From Meconema thalassinum (taxonomy: Eukaryota; Arthropoda; Insecta; Orthoptera; Tettigoniidae), in contig OX336388.2 of NCBI GenBank assembly GCA_946902985.2, forward strand, positions 1,500,608,545 to 1,500,672,544: DNA of 64,000 nucleotides. Reading direction: 5' to 3'. Under the pieces are notes generated by a model. The model did not search any database. It was not told where the DNA came from and saw only the letters and a list, made by a program, of their open reading frames with translations. Made by a program: the position numbers and the translations under genes. Shown one piece after another: positions 1 to 11,319 of this stretch; the first letter of the stretch is position 1; each line of letters opens with the position of its first letter.

Positions 1-500
1 AGTGACAACTCTAGGAATAGCAAAGATGGTATGGACAAGAATGACAACAGAGAGTATGAAAGTGGGACATTGGATTCTTAGAGGTTATAGATGATACATG
101 AAGTATCGAAACAAAATTAATGAACACATATGATGTACTGAATGTATAATATTTGTTAAAGAAAGTAACAGTAAATTTATTCTATATTCTTCGCAGCATC
201 TCTATGGTTATATGGCAGATATTTCAAATAAAGCTCTTCCGATTCTTTTAACGAATAATGGTGAATGGTGCTACGTGATTTGGAAGTTATATTTTATGGT
301 GACTGGATTAATGTCACAATCTTTATACATTCCCTATTCATCATAAAAGTAAGTAGCAACCGTATGAAATATATGTATGTTACGGTAAAACATTATTGCC
401 CTTATATACTGAAGTGTCTTGGTTGATGTCGGAGACATACCACACCTTGAGATGAATGAGTTCTTGTGTCTGTATTAAGATTATATTCATTCGTAGTATC
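1..500. other. No gene recognised
   Basis: AT-rich sequence without a convincing ORF, RNA gene or repeat boundary. It is probably downstream flank of the LINE endonuclease fragment that follows, or decayed element sequence. Confidence 0.4.
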
Positions 501-1523
501 CTATCTATGAATTGGCGCCCTCCCGGAAACGTATATCACATTATAGAAACAATTACAACTTTTTGCTTCGTCTTTGGGAATTTCCTTTTTCAAGTCTTCT
601 TGGAACTTTTCCATTGCCTCTCTCTCTTTTAGCTTCCACACCTTTATTTTTCTTTCCCTTTTCTCCGCAAGCTTTGTGATTTTCCCAAGCCTTAATTTGG
701 CTATCACCACTTTATGGTCTCCTTCAAAATCTCCTCTTGGCATAGCTGTCACATCTACCAGTTGTCTACGTTTATCCTTTTCCACTAGGATAAGATCGAT
801 CATTGTTTTTGTCTTTCTGTCTCCCCATCCATACCTAGTTATTTTTTGGGAGTTATTTTTCCTAAACCATGTATTTCCAACAATTAATCCATTCCTTCTA
901 CAGAAATCTATTAACATTTCTCCTTCTTCATCCTGATTTCCATAGCTAAATGGGCCAATTATCTCTTCTTTTCCCTGCCTATCTGTTCCCACATGTGCAT
1001 TCATATCCCCCATTATTATAACCTCTTTGTCTTCTATACACTTTTCCAGTTCTTCTAAGAAATCCTCTAAACATTCATCTACCTTCCCTGTCTGGGGTGC
1101 ATAAATCTGTATAAAATCCTTTGTTCCACTCTCAAGTCCTAGTCTAATTTTCATCATTCTGTCATTAATTTGGTCTACTTTCTCAACATACTGCACTAAG
1201 TCTTCTCTCAATATTATTGCAACACCATTCATTGCCTTCTTTCCTCCACTCCAATATATTCTATATCCCTTCCCTTTCTTGACTTCTTTCTCACCTTTTC
1301 CCTTCCATTTTGCTTCACTGACTCCCATCATTGCTATTTCCTTCTTTTCCATGTAGTCCACCAATTCTTCTGTCTTGCCATTTAGGCTCATCACGTTTAT
1401 GAAGGCGATGTTTGTGGTGTCTGGTAGCCTACTTCTCACAGTTCCCCCAGACCCCTGGGAACTGCGCGTCGCCTGCAGGGGACGCCCTAGCACTTTCCGA
1501 GGCCTCAATTCACACTCACTCAT
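501..1523 (-). pseudogene. Non-LTR retrotransposon endonuclease domain (ORF2 N-terminal part)
   Basis: An open frame of 340 codons encodes an apurinic-type (EEP) endonuclease like that at the start of LINE ORF2, which nicks target DNA before reverse transcription. Visible motifs in order: FINVMSLN near residue 40, SEAKW near 70 (catalytic Glu), IYAPQTG near 140, GDMNAHVG near 170, IDLILV near 240 and GDHKVV near 270 (terminal catalytic Asp-His). The type resembles proteins often misannotated as craniofacial development protein 2, that is RTE-like or a related clade. No reverse transcriptase follows: the frame ends in unrelated sequence after about residue 315, so the element is cut within ORF2. 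The start ATG is just after the GC-rich leader on the same strand. Clade assignment is inference. Confidence 0.85.
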
Positions 1524-1534
1524 TTTATAGGCTA

Positions 1535-1964
1535 TTAGTACGATGAGTTCGCCACACTCAAAGGCATTTTATGACCTACTGACAGGTATTGTTCTAGGCC
1601 GATCCACTGGATAACAGACGCCTTTTGTAGCCGCTCCTCTGGAGTACAGACGCTACAGAATTCCATCGACGCCGTACCGAAGTCCATCCTCTCCGCCGCC
1701 GATACCGTTGGGGCTTCGCCCATAATCCTGGGCTTGGGCCCTCCATATTTATGACCCCTGGAGAGAGGGTGTCCCAGCATTTTAAAGCCCCCAGGAACTG
1801 GGCTGCCTGTTGGTCCGCGGGTTCATTTTCCGAGGTATTTGAACCAGCCCACGTTTCTGTGAGCCCCCTATCCGCCACCTGGGGACGCGCCCTCTAGGGG
1901 TTAACAGGCTCCCCCGAGGGCACATTAACACTAATTTTGGGATCTTTATTAACTTGTTGAGCAT
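1535..1964 (-). mobile_element. GC-rich 5' leader of the LINE
   Basis: Directly upstream (minus strand) of the endonuclease ORF lies a GC-rich block containing AGAGGGCGCGTCCCCAGGTG and further G/C-rich tracts, open in several frames without stable domain content. Its position and composition against AT-rich flanks suggest the 5' untranslated or ORF1-like leader of the same LINE. The 94- and 81-codon frames here overlap in different registers and are unlikely to be real proteins. Confidence 0.5.
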
Positions 1965-2589
1965 GAGATAACCGTCAGCCTGTCAGGCAATTCCCCGAAT
2001 TACAGTTATGAATGAGTGAAATGTGTCGCATGTGTAAGCAACTAAACCATTTTCCGGCTGAATGTAGCATTTTTATGGTTGGTAGGTGACAAAAATCTTC
2101 GAAATTGATATTTTAGGCGTTCAGGGCTAATTGCAATATAAAGCACAGGATCTCGTTGAAAAAAACTGAATAACCATAAAAATGAGTATTGAATAACTCA
2201 TAAATCAACATGATACACCGTGAGGGGACTTGCCCACTTTTGCTGAGACTTCTATAAATGTTTTCTCTTGTTGATAAATACGCAGTCTTCACGTTGGTAG
2301 CACAGATATATCGAGTTTATTTTGTTCCTGTCAGAGGAACAGGAATCTTCTACATTTACCAGTTCAGTCAGAAATTAACTTCAGTTTTTGAAGATCTGTT
2401 TTTGTTGTTGTTGTCCTTTGTGCATATTGTATTAAAGTGCTCGAAAACTTCTGGGCCAAAATACATGAAACTTTTCTTGTGTAATAATATCTAATTGAGA
2501 AATGGAAATACTTGTAGAGTTGTTCTTAATAATTCATTTGAGGGGCTTGAGACATCTTGGTCATCATCCCCGTATAGTTGGGTGTGTAT
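1965..2589. other. No gene recognised
   Basis: AT-rich interval. A 78-codon plus-strand frame (2258-2494) resembles no family known to me. A short palindrome, TTCCTGTCAGAGGAACAGGAA, lies near 2328. No element boundary is identifiable. Confidence 0.3.
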
Positions 2590-2832
2590 TGAAGTTGTCT
2601 GGCAACCTGTATTGCTGTGATGACTGTAGTCATCATCATCATCATCTTCCTTCCAAGTATTGGGCCAAATGTCCCGTTACGGTCTTGCACTTTCCCTCCA
2701 TCTCTTCATCGGACGTCCTATCAATCTATTTCCCCGTGGCTGGTAGCGAAGGATCTCCTTTGGTAATCTTCCAGGTTCCATCCTTTGGACATGACGCTTC
2801 CAGTTCTCTTGGTAGTCACAAATGTATGTAGT
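2590..2832 (-). mobile_element. LINE 3' end with ORF2 C-terminus and (ATG)n tail
   Basis: Reading the minus strand, codons at about 2677-2830 give the typical LINE ORF2 tail YQENWKRHVQRMEPGRLPKE followed by a GRPMKRW block. The untranslated end then carries (GAT)n at about 2634-2648. RTE-like LINEs often end in such short tandem repeats, consistent with a severely 5'-truncated insertion. It lies upstream (minus strand) of the endonuclease fragment at 501-1523, so it is a separate copy. Confidence 0.75.
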
Positions 2833-2892
2833 TATTGGTATATAACTATTTGACTGTAGTAATGCGTGTAAATGCATCAAGGACAAGGGTGG

Positions 2893-3065
2893 GGTAGACG
2901 CTCCGGGACTTGAAGTAAGACACTATCCCGGCAATTTCCTGTAGGGAGTGTTGAAAACCCGGTGAAAAACCGCACTCAGGATAACCGCCGTCAGCACCGG
3001 GATTCGAACCTACGATATCCGTACTTACTGCAGCTGTTCTCGCGGCCATGTTGCACGTTTGACGA
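2893..3065 (-). mobile_element. tRNA-derived SINE
   Basis: On the minus strand the sequence has a B-box-like GGTTCGAATCCCGG (complement near 2993-3008) followed by a SINE body. The 67-codon frame across it is incidental. No clear target-site duplication was found. It differs from the SINE family at 31348 and 62219. Confidence 0.55.
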
Positions 3066-3544
3066 GCGCAGCTATGCCGCGGGACGAAATGCTTGCAGAA
3101 TTTGGCTTCGAGTTACTATAACTCCTCCCATTGGTCGATCCTGGCTACGCTACTGCTACAGACATACGGAAATCCCTCTTGAATGTCTGTACTACACCTA
3201 TTTCGAGTCAAAGGAGAGAGAGCGTGAAATGCAGGCTACATCGCAACGCTGTAGTAGCCGTAAAGTTAATTCTTTTGTACATTCCTCTTTCCAAACCTTT
3301 CGTTACGGTGTTCTACCTACTGGTGTGCATTCCCAGAATCCTAGTTGTCCAGGATTGCTGCCAGTGACTGTTTACTCTCGAGTTACCTGGGGATTTTCTC
3401 CCCTGCTTGCATCATTCTATTCATAACTCAGTTTGCCACCGATAAGGTCGAGCTCAGGTAGTCAACTTGAGAAGGAAAAGACTTGCAGTACATGCGCTAA
3501 TTAGTGAGACAGAAATACCGTAGCATTTCAGTCGTCAAGTAAAC
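3066..3544. other. No gene recognised
   Basis: Overlapping short frames (2962-3426) without a recognisable domain. The last part should contain the left end of the Tigger-like element that follows, but its inverted terminal repeat could not be fixed because the partner end is missing. Confidence 0.3.
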
Positions 3545-4299
3545 ATGAGTAACAAGGGACGGACGTGTTTAGACCTCAAAACAAGAAGAAATGTGATTGT
3601 AGAAAGTGACAAGGGACTTTCAGTGAGAAAGCTTGTCGAAAAATTCAAATGCGGGAAAACTCAAATAAACACTATTGTGAAGAACAGAAATGAAATTTTA
3701 AAGGAGTGGAAGGAAAATAGGAATCGAGGAGTGAAAAGAAAGCGGGAGTCAGTTTTTTCAGAAGTGAACGTTGCGGTATATGAGTGGTTCAAGTGTGCTC
3801 GGGCGAAGAAACTGTGTGTGAGTGGGCCATGTTGCAAGAAAAAGCGCGAGAAATCACAAATAATTTGAAGGTTGAGAATTTTGAAGCTAGCAAAGGATTG
3901 CTAGATTGTTTTAGAAAACGTCATTTCAAAACAGTCTGTGGAGAAAGTGGTGATGTGTCTGTGACTGAAGTAGCGGATTGGAAAGATAGGTTAACAGACA
4001 TCCTGAGCAGTTACGAACTGAAAGACATTTTTAATGTTGACGAAACTGGTCTGTTCTTTAGGGCGATCCCGAAGAAGTCACTAAGTTTGCCAAATGAAAG
4101 TGGCAAGGGTGGGAAAATGTCAGAAGAAAGAATCACCAACATGTTTTGTTGTAACGCACTCGGTGAAAAGGAAGTTCCTCTAATGATCGGTAAATCCTTG
4201 AGACCCAGTTGCTTTAAAAACATGGACTTAAATGTTCTTGGTGTTGAATGGCATACGAATAAAAAGGCATGGATGACGTCAGCAATATTCGAGAAATAA
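3545..4299 (+). pseudogene. Tigger/jerky-like (pogo superfamily) transposase, 3'-truncated
   Basis: The start codon opens a CENP-B-type helix-turn-helix (LDLKTRRNVIVESDKGLSVR, then KFKCGKTQI). This continues into the second DNA-binding block (VNVAVYEWF, later LQEKAREI and FRKRHF) and the first part of the DDE_1 catalytic domain with FNVDETGLFF carrying the first catalytic Asp. A frameshift near 3826-3850 moves the reading from the frame of 3545 to that of 3784. Related proteins run beyond 450 residues; here translation stops after about 250. The LINE leader at 4313 begins soon after, so the second and third catalytic acidic residues are absent. In the family this enzyme performs cut-and-paste transposition at TA sites; this copy cannot. 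Confidence 0.85.
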
Positions 4300-4312
4300 C
4301 TCCTAGCTTTGA

Positions 4313-4923
4313 ATTCCCCCCGTGTGGGTGCGGGATATAATACACCCACGGTATGCCCTGCCTGTCGTAAGAGGCGACTAATAGGGCCGACATGGCCAAG
4401 TAACTTGCCAGTTTTTGATTTGTCCAGACCCCCTGTGGATGGGGAGGGCAGAATTCATCCACGGTATCCCCTGCCTGTCGTAAAAGGCGACTTAGAGGGG
4501 GCCTTATAAAGGTCGATTTTGGATTTCTGGTTTGACCTATAGAAATAAACATGCATGCTGTTAGGGGAGGGGCCACTAACTTGGCCATCTGGCCAGAAAG
4601 CCTAGACTGTATGCCCCATCCCGTCAGGTGGGTGCGCCTTGTACCCTACAGTAGTATCCGCCTTACAACGAAGGTCCCTGCATGGCCGAATACTGAGAGC
4701 TGTATAAATCACTGTGCATGCCGAGGGAGAAGTGCCTATTCGAGGTACTGGGACCCCGGGCAATACCTGCCTTGGCTGGGTGGCGCCCACAGTGATGGCC
4801 CCCGCTCGGAGTGGGCAGTATTTGGGGAGGATTTCGTCCGGGATGCCTACTAAGCACTCACGGACAACTGTATAGGGTGGCCCCCTCAAAAAGCCGTCTC
4901 TTGATGGAAGTAGACATCCTAAG
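4313..4923 (+). mobile_element. LINE 5' leader
   Basis: Starts GAATTCCCCCCGTGTGGGTG. A CCACGGTATxCCCTGCCTGTCGTAAxAGGCGACT block occurs twice, at about 4338-4380 and 4459-4494. Further GC-rich sequence leads directly into the ORF1 fragment at 4924. A diverged copy of the second half lies on the minus strand at 23035-23560, confirming that this is repeated leader sequence. Frames in both strands here are incidental. The 5' end falls directly beside the truncated transposase, suggesting insertion into, or next to, that element. Confidence 0.7.
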
Positions 4924-5175
4924 GTGTATACACCTTGGGATGAAGCTTTATTAGAAAGATTCCTGGTTGACAATGCTCCCCGTTATCTGGTAGCTACCAG
5001 AGCTGACGGGGAATCCTTCGCGTTTGTCAAATCGATAGTGTTTGCCGAGGAGATTGAAGAAATATACGGTGACCTAGAAAGTATACAGAAGCTACGCAAT
5101 GGTCAGTTCCTTCCAGTAGCGGCTATTCAGGTGAAGGGAGTGAAGAGCCTCTTCACTAGCCATCTCGTAAGATAA
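4924..5175 (+). pseudogene. LINE ORF1 (gag-like), N-terminal fragment
   Basis: Translated segment with WDEALLERFL, then RYLVATRADGESFAFVKS and IQKLRNGQFL. The IxKLRNGxxL block is typical of ORF1 proteins of jockey/I-type LINEs, upstream of their CCHC knuckles. The frame stops at 5175, and matching downstream ORF1 sequence resumes in the frame of 7282-7947 from about 7490. The two pieces are plausibly one ORF1 split by about 2.3 kb of later insertions. These proteins coat element RNA; this one is inactive. Confidence 0.65.
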
Positions 5176-6085
5176 ACATATTTTCTTATTTAAATGAAAA
5201 TGTTGCAGTTGTCTTGCGCTATTTTATCGTGTATTTTTTATAGTGTACTGTTATTTCTACAGTCCGTTGCTAGAAGGTACGCAAGCGAGGCTCACAGATT
5301 ACCTACTGGCGAGGCTCTATGACGGCCTTGTGTCAGTTGAACTCCCTGTCGCTAGATTGTGCTGTCGTAACTTGGAGGAGAATCTGCAGGAGACGAAGTA
5401 ACGTGTTTACGTCAGCCACTTCGTCTCGTTGCCATGGCAACCTGACATCGGGTGTGACATCATTACCTGCCGTTAGACAGTCGAGTGAAGACTTTGCTGT
5501 GTCTCCAAGCCAATACGTCAAGTCCAGTTGTGGCGTTGCGTCAGGCTTCTTTTCTTTTATGCTGAAGCTTGTATTGATTTTCCCAATAAATAATATTTAT
5601 TTATTACGTTACTTACCCTGTTGTTGATGAAAGTTGATGGCTTTTAGTGTAATAATATTTCCAGTGAAAGACACGGTATTACTTTTATTAGAAATTCCCT
5701 TCAGTAGGTGGAAAGACGAAGACAAAGGGGAGTTATTAAATTGTGGACGGCCAAATTAATTAATAGAACTGTGTACTAAAAATATATTAAGAAACCCGGC
5801 AAATGTTATAGCCTTCATTGCAAGGGATCTTGGTTCGAGCAGTTCACATGCTTGTGCAGTAGTTGTTTTCTTAAAAACAACCTGTTCCGTTAGCCTTGCT
5901 TACTTTTTAGTAACAAATGTGGTGTGTGGAATCAACAAGTTTCGGTGATTTCCAAAACATTAGGCCTACGCGCGGGTTGAACAAACACAAAGACAGAGAG
6001 GAACATTTGAAGTGCCAGTTACAGATTAGAACACTCGAAAGAAACACTACCACGTTATCTGACGCCTTGAGGGAAAATGCAAGAC
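5176..6085. other. Insert within LINE ORF1, content unrecognised
   Basis: No conserved domain is visible. The frame at 5917-6108 continues into the MITE and is probably incidental. The interval separates two parts of one LINE ORF1, so it is likely an insertion, but its ends could not be matched to terminal repeats or a duplication. Confidence 0.35.
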
Positions 6086-6087
6086 TA

Positions 6088-7015
6088 CAGTGCTTGCAGA
6101 AAGTTTAGGGACATGTCTAAATTTCGTTTGATGCACATTTGTCCCTAAAGTAACACCATTTCAGTCATTGTTTTACTTGATATTATTAGTCATCTATATG
6201 AATGGTTTTCGTTTACAATTTCGCTGCTCTAGATCTAATACTTTTGGAGGCGGAATGTTTTTTTGTAAACAAGGCTAAAAAAAACTGTTTTTCTTACTAA
6301 AATGTTTTCTTTCTCAAAAACTGCTAGTCCTACTGCTATGAAATTTTTACTGCTGTTTTTCTACTATATAGCAATCATAAAAATAACAACCTTGGAAAAT
6401 ATACTACTTATTTGGTCGCCTCTCAAACAAACTTTCTTCCCCAGTACGGTAATTTTGGCGGCAAAATTGGTCAATTTCGTTTCGCGATAACTTCCGATTG
6501 GAAACACTTCGAGCTATTCTGACTACGCAGTTGTTTTCTCCATGTCTTGTTTGTGATGGATCGGCTGTGGGTACTTTCTCGAAATGTTGCCAATCGGAAG
6601 TTATCATGGAACGAAATTGACCAATTTTTCCGCCAAAATTACCGGGGAAGAAAGTTTATTTGAGAGGCCATCAAATGAGTAGTAATTTCTTTACCTAGGT
6701 TGTATTTTTATGTTTATGATTGATATATTGTAGTAAAACAGCAGTAAAGATTTCATAGTTGTAGGATTAGCAGTTTTTGAGAACGAAAACATTTCATTAG
6801 TAGGAAAAACAGGTTTTTTTTTGCCCTGTTGACAAAAAGGTAAAACATTCCATCTCCAAAAGTATTAGAGCTAGAGCAGCGAACTTTTTAATGAAAACCC
6901 CTCATATAGATGTCTAATAACATAATGTAAAACAATAACTGAAATGCTGTTACTTTTGGGACAAATGTGCATCAAACGAAATTTAGGCCTGTCCCTAAAC
7001 TTTCTGCAAGCACTG
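6088..7015. mobile_element. Tc1/mariner-like MITE with long inverted repeats
   Basis: A 928-bp element flanked by TA on both sides (6086-6087 and 7016-7017). The termini are CAGTGCTTGCAGAAAGTTTA and its complement. The inverted repeats extend inward for about 400 bp per side (6088-~6508 and ~6590-7015) with scattered mismatches. No ORF has transposase features. TA duplication and CAGTG ends indicate mobilisation by a Tc1/mariner-type enzyme encoded elsewhere. Confidence 0.85.
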
Positions 7016-7217
7016 TATGTGGAGTTAGATATAATGAGAATGTGACTTTAAATAGGCTTGAATTGGAGTTGTTCTATACTTGAGGTCTCACTCTCGTCAT
7101 AACCTCTGGAAGAGAGTTCCTATGAACTTTAAACTTTACTGTAACTCGTGGGAACTTTAAGGAATTATATTAATTCTATTAATGCAGGCAATGGCCATGC
7201 ATTTTCTTTGCAGGGCG

Positions 7218-7335
7218 GGTCAGGGAAGGGATTTTGGAAGGAAATCGGCCGTGGACCTATTGAAAGGAACCATCCCAGCATATGCCTGGTGGTGAAAATG
7301 AGAAGTCACAAAAATCATTTTCAGGACGACCGTGT
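7218..7335 (-). mobile_element. SINE fragment (same body as 31348 and 62219)
   Basis: The reverse complement matches the central body of the SINE at 31348-31665, including the phrases GGTTTTCCGTGG-like, CAGGCAAAT-like and TAGGCCACGGCCG-like, with many substitutions. The tRNA-like head and poly-A are missing. It sits in the material splitting the LINE ORF1. Confidence 0.7.
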
Positions 7336-7389
7336 ATATTTTTATCTTTAAAATACGAAGAAAAAAAAAGCTATATTCACAAAAGCAAT

Positions 7390-7855
7390 CAAGCACTGCT
7401 GAAATTAGAGTTTCGCCCTTCACCTGATTTTTCATCTACGAGCCGCCACTGGCTCCTTCTCAAGACCACTGGCAGGGATCAAACTGAAAAAATGCTGAAG
7501 TACAGCAATTTCGGTACGATCCCAGTGAAGATTGAGGAGCATTGGACGCTGAACAAGGTCCGTGGTATAATATTCCACCGCGATCTCATTCTGAATTCCG
7601 ATGCAGAGCTGTTGCGTAGCTTGAGTAAACGTGGCGTCACCAGGCTTCGACGTATCACGCGAAAGGTAGGTGACAAACGGGTAGATACAGGTGCCTTCAT
7701 TTTACATTTTGAAGGTTCTGTTCTGCCCAAACAGGTTAAAGTAACATCTTATCGTTGTGATGTGCGACGATATATCCCACCTCCGATGCGATGCTACCAG
7801 TGTCAGAAGTTCGGGCATATGTCTTCCCGCTTCACAGCCAATGCTGTATGCAGCA
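7390..7855 (+). pseudogene. LINE ORF1 (gag-like), C-terminal half with CCHC knuckle
   Basis: The frame opened at 7282 encodes, from about 7490, KYSNFGTIPVKIEEHWTLNK, then SKRGVTRLRRI and FILHFEGSVLP, followed by RYIPPPMRCYQCQKFGH. The last is the first zinc knuckle of jockey/I-type ORF1 proteins. A second knuckle is not seen: after NAVC the sequence changes abruptly to a GGAACG-rich block. This is probably the continuation of the fragment at 4924-5175. In active elements the protein binds element RNA; here it is interrupted on both sides. Confidence 0.75.
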
Positions 7856-8205
7856 GGGACCCGGAACAGAACGTAACGCGGAACGGAACTCTTGTCTATG
7901 TGGAACGGAGAAATTCCGTTATCTCCAAGGTTATTTCCAAGTTGTAACGTTACCGCTGTCTGTCCCAAGCGTAACGTTACCGTCCTGGAACGGAACTGAT
8001 TCTGAAACCATACCCGGTATCTGGAACAGTGGAACGTTAGCCGAGCCTGTGCCGGTACAGCGTATTGGAGACGGGTGGAACGTTACGTTGTCCCGTACCG
8101 AAATGAACAGAGGAATATCCGATACGTTACAGTTCGGAACGTTCTTCTTATAATAACTGAACAAACAGACGGAACGGAACGTTACAAATTTAACGGGATT
8201 GTATT
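7856..8205. repeat. Block dense in GGAACG and AACGTTAC motifs
   Basis: GGAACG and GTTAC-type words recur about every 20-40 bp on both strands, including palindromic GTAACGTTACC twice (near 7947 and 7969). The block starts just after CAGGGACCC inside the LINE ORF1. The pattern resembles the subterminal repeats of a hAT-type DNA transposon, but no matching right end or 8-bp duplication was found. The frames across it are incidental. Confidence 0.45.
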
Positions 8206-8980
8206 GTTACAAGGCTGCATTATGACGTCTCAAGGTCAAGCAGAAGGCGTGCCATATAGCTGTTATTTTTATTGGGACGACGTGCATGCATTTACTCACT
8301 CAATCCCATTTTCCCGCTCACCTCACAGCACGCCAGCCTTCTGTTTCAGCTAATGTAGAGATCCTGTACCCCAAAAGAAGCTGCGCGACTCCATCCCCTT
8401 GTTGTGATCGGTTGATCAAAATATCTTTGGGATACCGTACACGATTTGTGAGGTAGGGCAATGGGCAAAGCACAGTGCTATCAAGCGGTTCCGTGGCACC
8501 TTTTCCGTATATAACTAAGTATATCTAAGTTGCGGGAACACCGTAGTGTTTGTTTGTACTTCAACGTTGATTATCACCGAGACATGAGGTTTGAGACCAC
8601 ATATAAAATTTATACATTTCAAGCTGCCTGGAGTTGGAGAGGCGAGTACAGACGATTCTCTAGTTTAATCAAATTTTGGTTGGCTTACATATCATTGACA
8701 ATCATTTCATATCTCTGCTTTCAGAATAAGGCTATATTATGACTACCCACATCGTCACTCCAAGAAGACAGCGAAATACTTATTATTAGACTAATGTTAT
8801 TATTATTATAATTTGACAGTTATGTTATTATTATTTTCATAATTATTAGTCATTAATGATTATTAGTATACTATTATTATTATATTTTTTATTATTCTAG
8901 ACAATTGAGTTTGTACAAAAATTCGCTATCCAGCAACAGAGAAACTACCTTATACTCTCGGGGCGTAGTTAGCCTATTAT
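8206..8980. other. No gene recognised; TTA/TAT-rich tract
   Basis: No supported gene. About 8775-8900 is an imperfect (TTA)n-rich simple sequence. Short frames here lack domains. Confidence 0.4.
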
Positions 8981-9585
8981 TAGGGACCGGATTCTTAGGT
9001 TCTTATCTATTTTTCCCATACTTCTAAATACTTGTACGAATCACACTGAAAAGAGCCATATTCATGAATTCCGTACTACCTAAAAAACGAAATGATATGC
9101 GAATAACTAATTGCTGTTTTGTACCATTTATTGTTGTATATTTCAAATGTTGTCCATAATTCTTGAAATTACATGTGAAGATAGTGTTTATTCCTAGCCC
9201 CAGTTGATTGAAAGCAATCCTACCTACAGGAAAAATGAATTATTTTCAGCACTTTCCAGCTTATATATTATTGTTTGGTTATTTACCGAGAGGAAAGAGC
9301 GAATAAATCTCTTATTTTCCCAAGAATCCAATATTGTAAAGAAACAAAATTATTTGAACGAGATAGAGTGTGAAAATCATCTCTGACATCCTTGGCTTTA
9401 TTGCAATCCCTAAAAGTGTAAAGTTATCGGTGATAATTTGATTACGCATCATTATGTAAAATATTTACTCTCTCGTTGCAATCAGATTGTCTACTAACAA
9501 TGAGGTATTAATTTTAAGCCTTATGTAATGTATGTCAACTTTAGCTACCCTTTAAACATTAGAACCTATTGTAAAAACCCATTCT

Positions 9586-11319
9586 CATACCTGCCAACTT
9601 TTACGGTTTATCCGTAAAATTTACGGAAATTGCAGCATTTTACGGTTTTACGGATGAACGGTGTAATTTTACGATTTCGCGGACAAAAATTTGAAAAGAT
9701 AATTTACATTCGATAATACCGCCCACTTCCGTACAATCGATTGTTTGCGTGGGTCGAAGGCAAGTCCACGATAGTCGATAACTCGTTCTTTGATATGATT
9801 CGTACTTTTAACCGTGTGATGTTTGTGTCTTCATTGTAATTGAATTTGAAGCCGGGATAACCGTTCTTCCATGTTCTTCGCATATTCTTTGTTCCGCTCC
9901 GTTCGCTCGTTGCGATTTAAACCATATTCTTTGACCACGTGAGTTGTTCATTGTTCGCGAAGTTGGCGTTCCTTGAATGTTTTCGTCTTTTAAGGTTATG
10001 GCATATTTTAATGAAGCGTTCGAGTTTTTGTGCTATAACTTCGTGCTTCGCAGGTTCCTGTATTCCTTGGACTAATTACATTCGTTCCACGTGTGTGTGT
10101 GTTTTTTATTTCTACTATATGCATATTCTTTCTTCACGTTGACAGTGACGTAATTAGGGCCAAGTGTCTGTTTACTTCCTTTTTGGTGGAACACAATGTG
10201 CCCTTAAGTGCGGCTGATCATGCTGGTGCTTTATATCAGAAGTTGCAAAGAAATATAGTTGTGGTCGCACGAAAACGACATGCTTTGTAAATAAAATGGC
10301 AAAAAATGCATCATCTGAAGTTGTTAAGTGCCTTCAGAACGGACCGGATACAGATAAATCCCTTTTCTTTCCATCAGTGAGAAACTACTTTTGTACTGCC
10401 TGTGACTACATCATCAACAAGTTTCCACTCAAGGATGACGTGTTAAAGAATGCTCAAGTTGCTAGGTTAGACAAAATTGAAGATGCACAGTTTTCTTCCA
10501 TTCGTTTTTTCTTGGAAAAGTTTCCTATCATGTTATGCAAGGAAGAGAATGAAACTACAGATGAGGTGGTGAATGAGCTTCAGAGGCAGTTCACAGCTCT
10601 TCAGGTAGATGACACTTCGGCTGCACATCAAGATGCTGCAAGTGATTCCAGTTGGGCACAAATATCAAGAATTCGTGGAGCCGATAGACTTCTTAAGTAT
10701 AACCGAATTTCTAGAGTAATGCTCTCTGTTCTCACCATACCCCATAGCAATGCAGAATGTCAACGTGTTTTTAGCCGTGTGAAGAAAAATAGAACACAGT
10801 TCAGGTCATCCATGTCCAATGAATCTCTGGAGTCTATTTCTATTTTGAAGACCAGGAGTTCTGGTCGCTGTTATGACAAAACATTTTCTCATGACTTTTT
10901 GCAGGAAGCTAAAAAGACCACAACCATGACTTTAAAGTCGAACTAGCATGTGATTTGCAGTGTGTATTATATTATTTCTTGCCTGTGTTACGTTAAACAA
11001 GTTTTATTGTGTAAAGCCTTTTTCAATTATCGTATATCAGCTTAATCTATCAAGGAAGTCCTGTTATGTGTGCTCCAAACCAATATTCACCACGCCTGCT
11101 GCTGATTAACATGGATTTCTTCTGGATTGTTATGTTCATCTACAAATTATGTAAGTAGATATGATTTCATTGAAGTATCCTGTTTAAAGCATGAATTATT
11201 GTATTTTGTAGCCCAGAAGTATTATTATTTTCGTCAAGCCGGGGGTATATCGAAAATCGTTCGATTTTTTGTCGCGCGTGAGTTTTACTGATAGCCCTTT
11301 TCAAAAGTTGGCAGGTATG
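9586..11319 (+). mobile_element. BED-hAT family, copy 1 (6-bp target duplication)
   Basis: Perfect 17-bp terminal repeats CATACCTGCCAACTTTT and complement, flanked by CATTCT on both sides (9580-9585 and 11320-11325). The left subterminal region repeats TTTACGG-like words. It is nearly collinear with the copy at 32746-34909 but lacks about 0.4 kb corresponding to the BED-finger coding region of that copy. Six bases, not the usual hAT eight, are duplicated, and the second copy agrees. Confidence 0.9.
10296..10946 (+). pseudogene. hAT transposase remnant (dimerisation domain, no catalytic core)
   Basis: A 216-codon open frame. Its N-terminal part (NASSEVVKCLQNGP) matches the region just before the catalytic core in the longer relative at 63584-64000. 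It jumps directly to a C-terminal helical region and the hATC dimerisation domain (LLKYNRISR, then TIPHSNAECQRVF and SNESLESISILK near residues 125-185). The RNase-H-like core with its catalytic acidic residues is missing through an in-frame deletion, shared with copy 2. The protein could not transpose DNA; whether it is made, or could act as a dominant inhibitor, is unknown. The upstream part (10144-10290) is frameshifted. Confidence 0.8.

Noticed and set aside
501..1523. Host craniofacial development protein 2 gene
   Set aside because: The motif set is a LINE endonuclease; database proteins with that name commonly derive from RTE endonucleases, and no splice structure is seen.
2962..3426. 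154-codon coding gene
   Set aside because: The frame starts inside a SINE on the opposite strand and contains no recognisable domain; overlapping frames of similar length exist.
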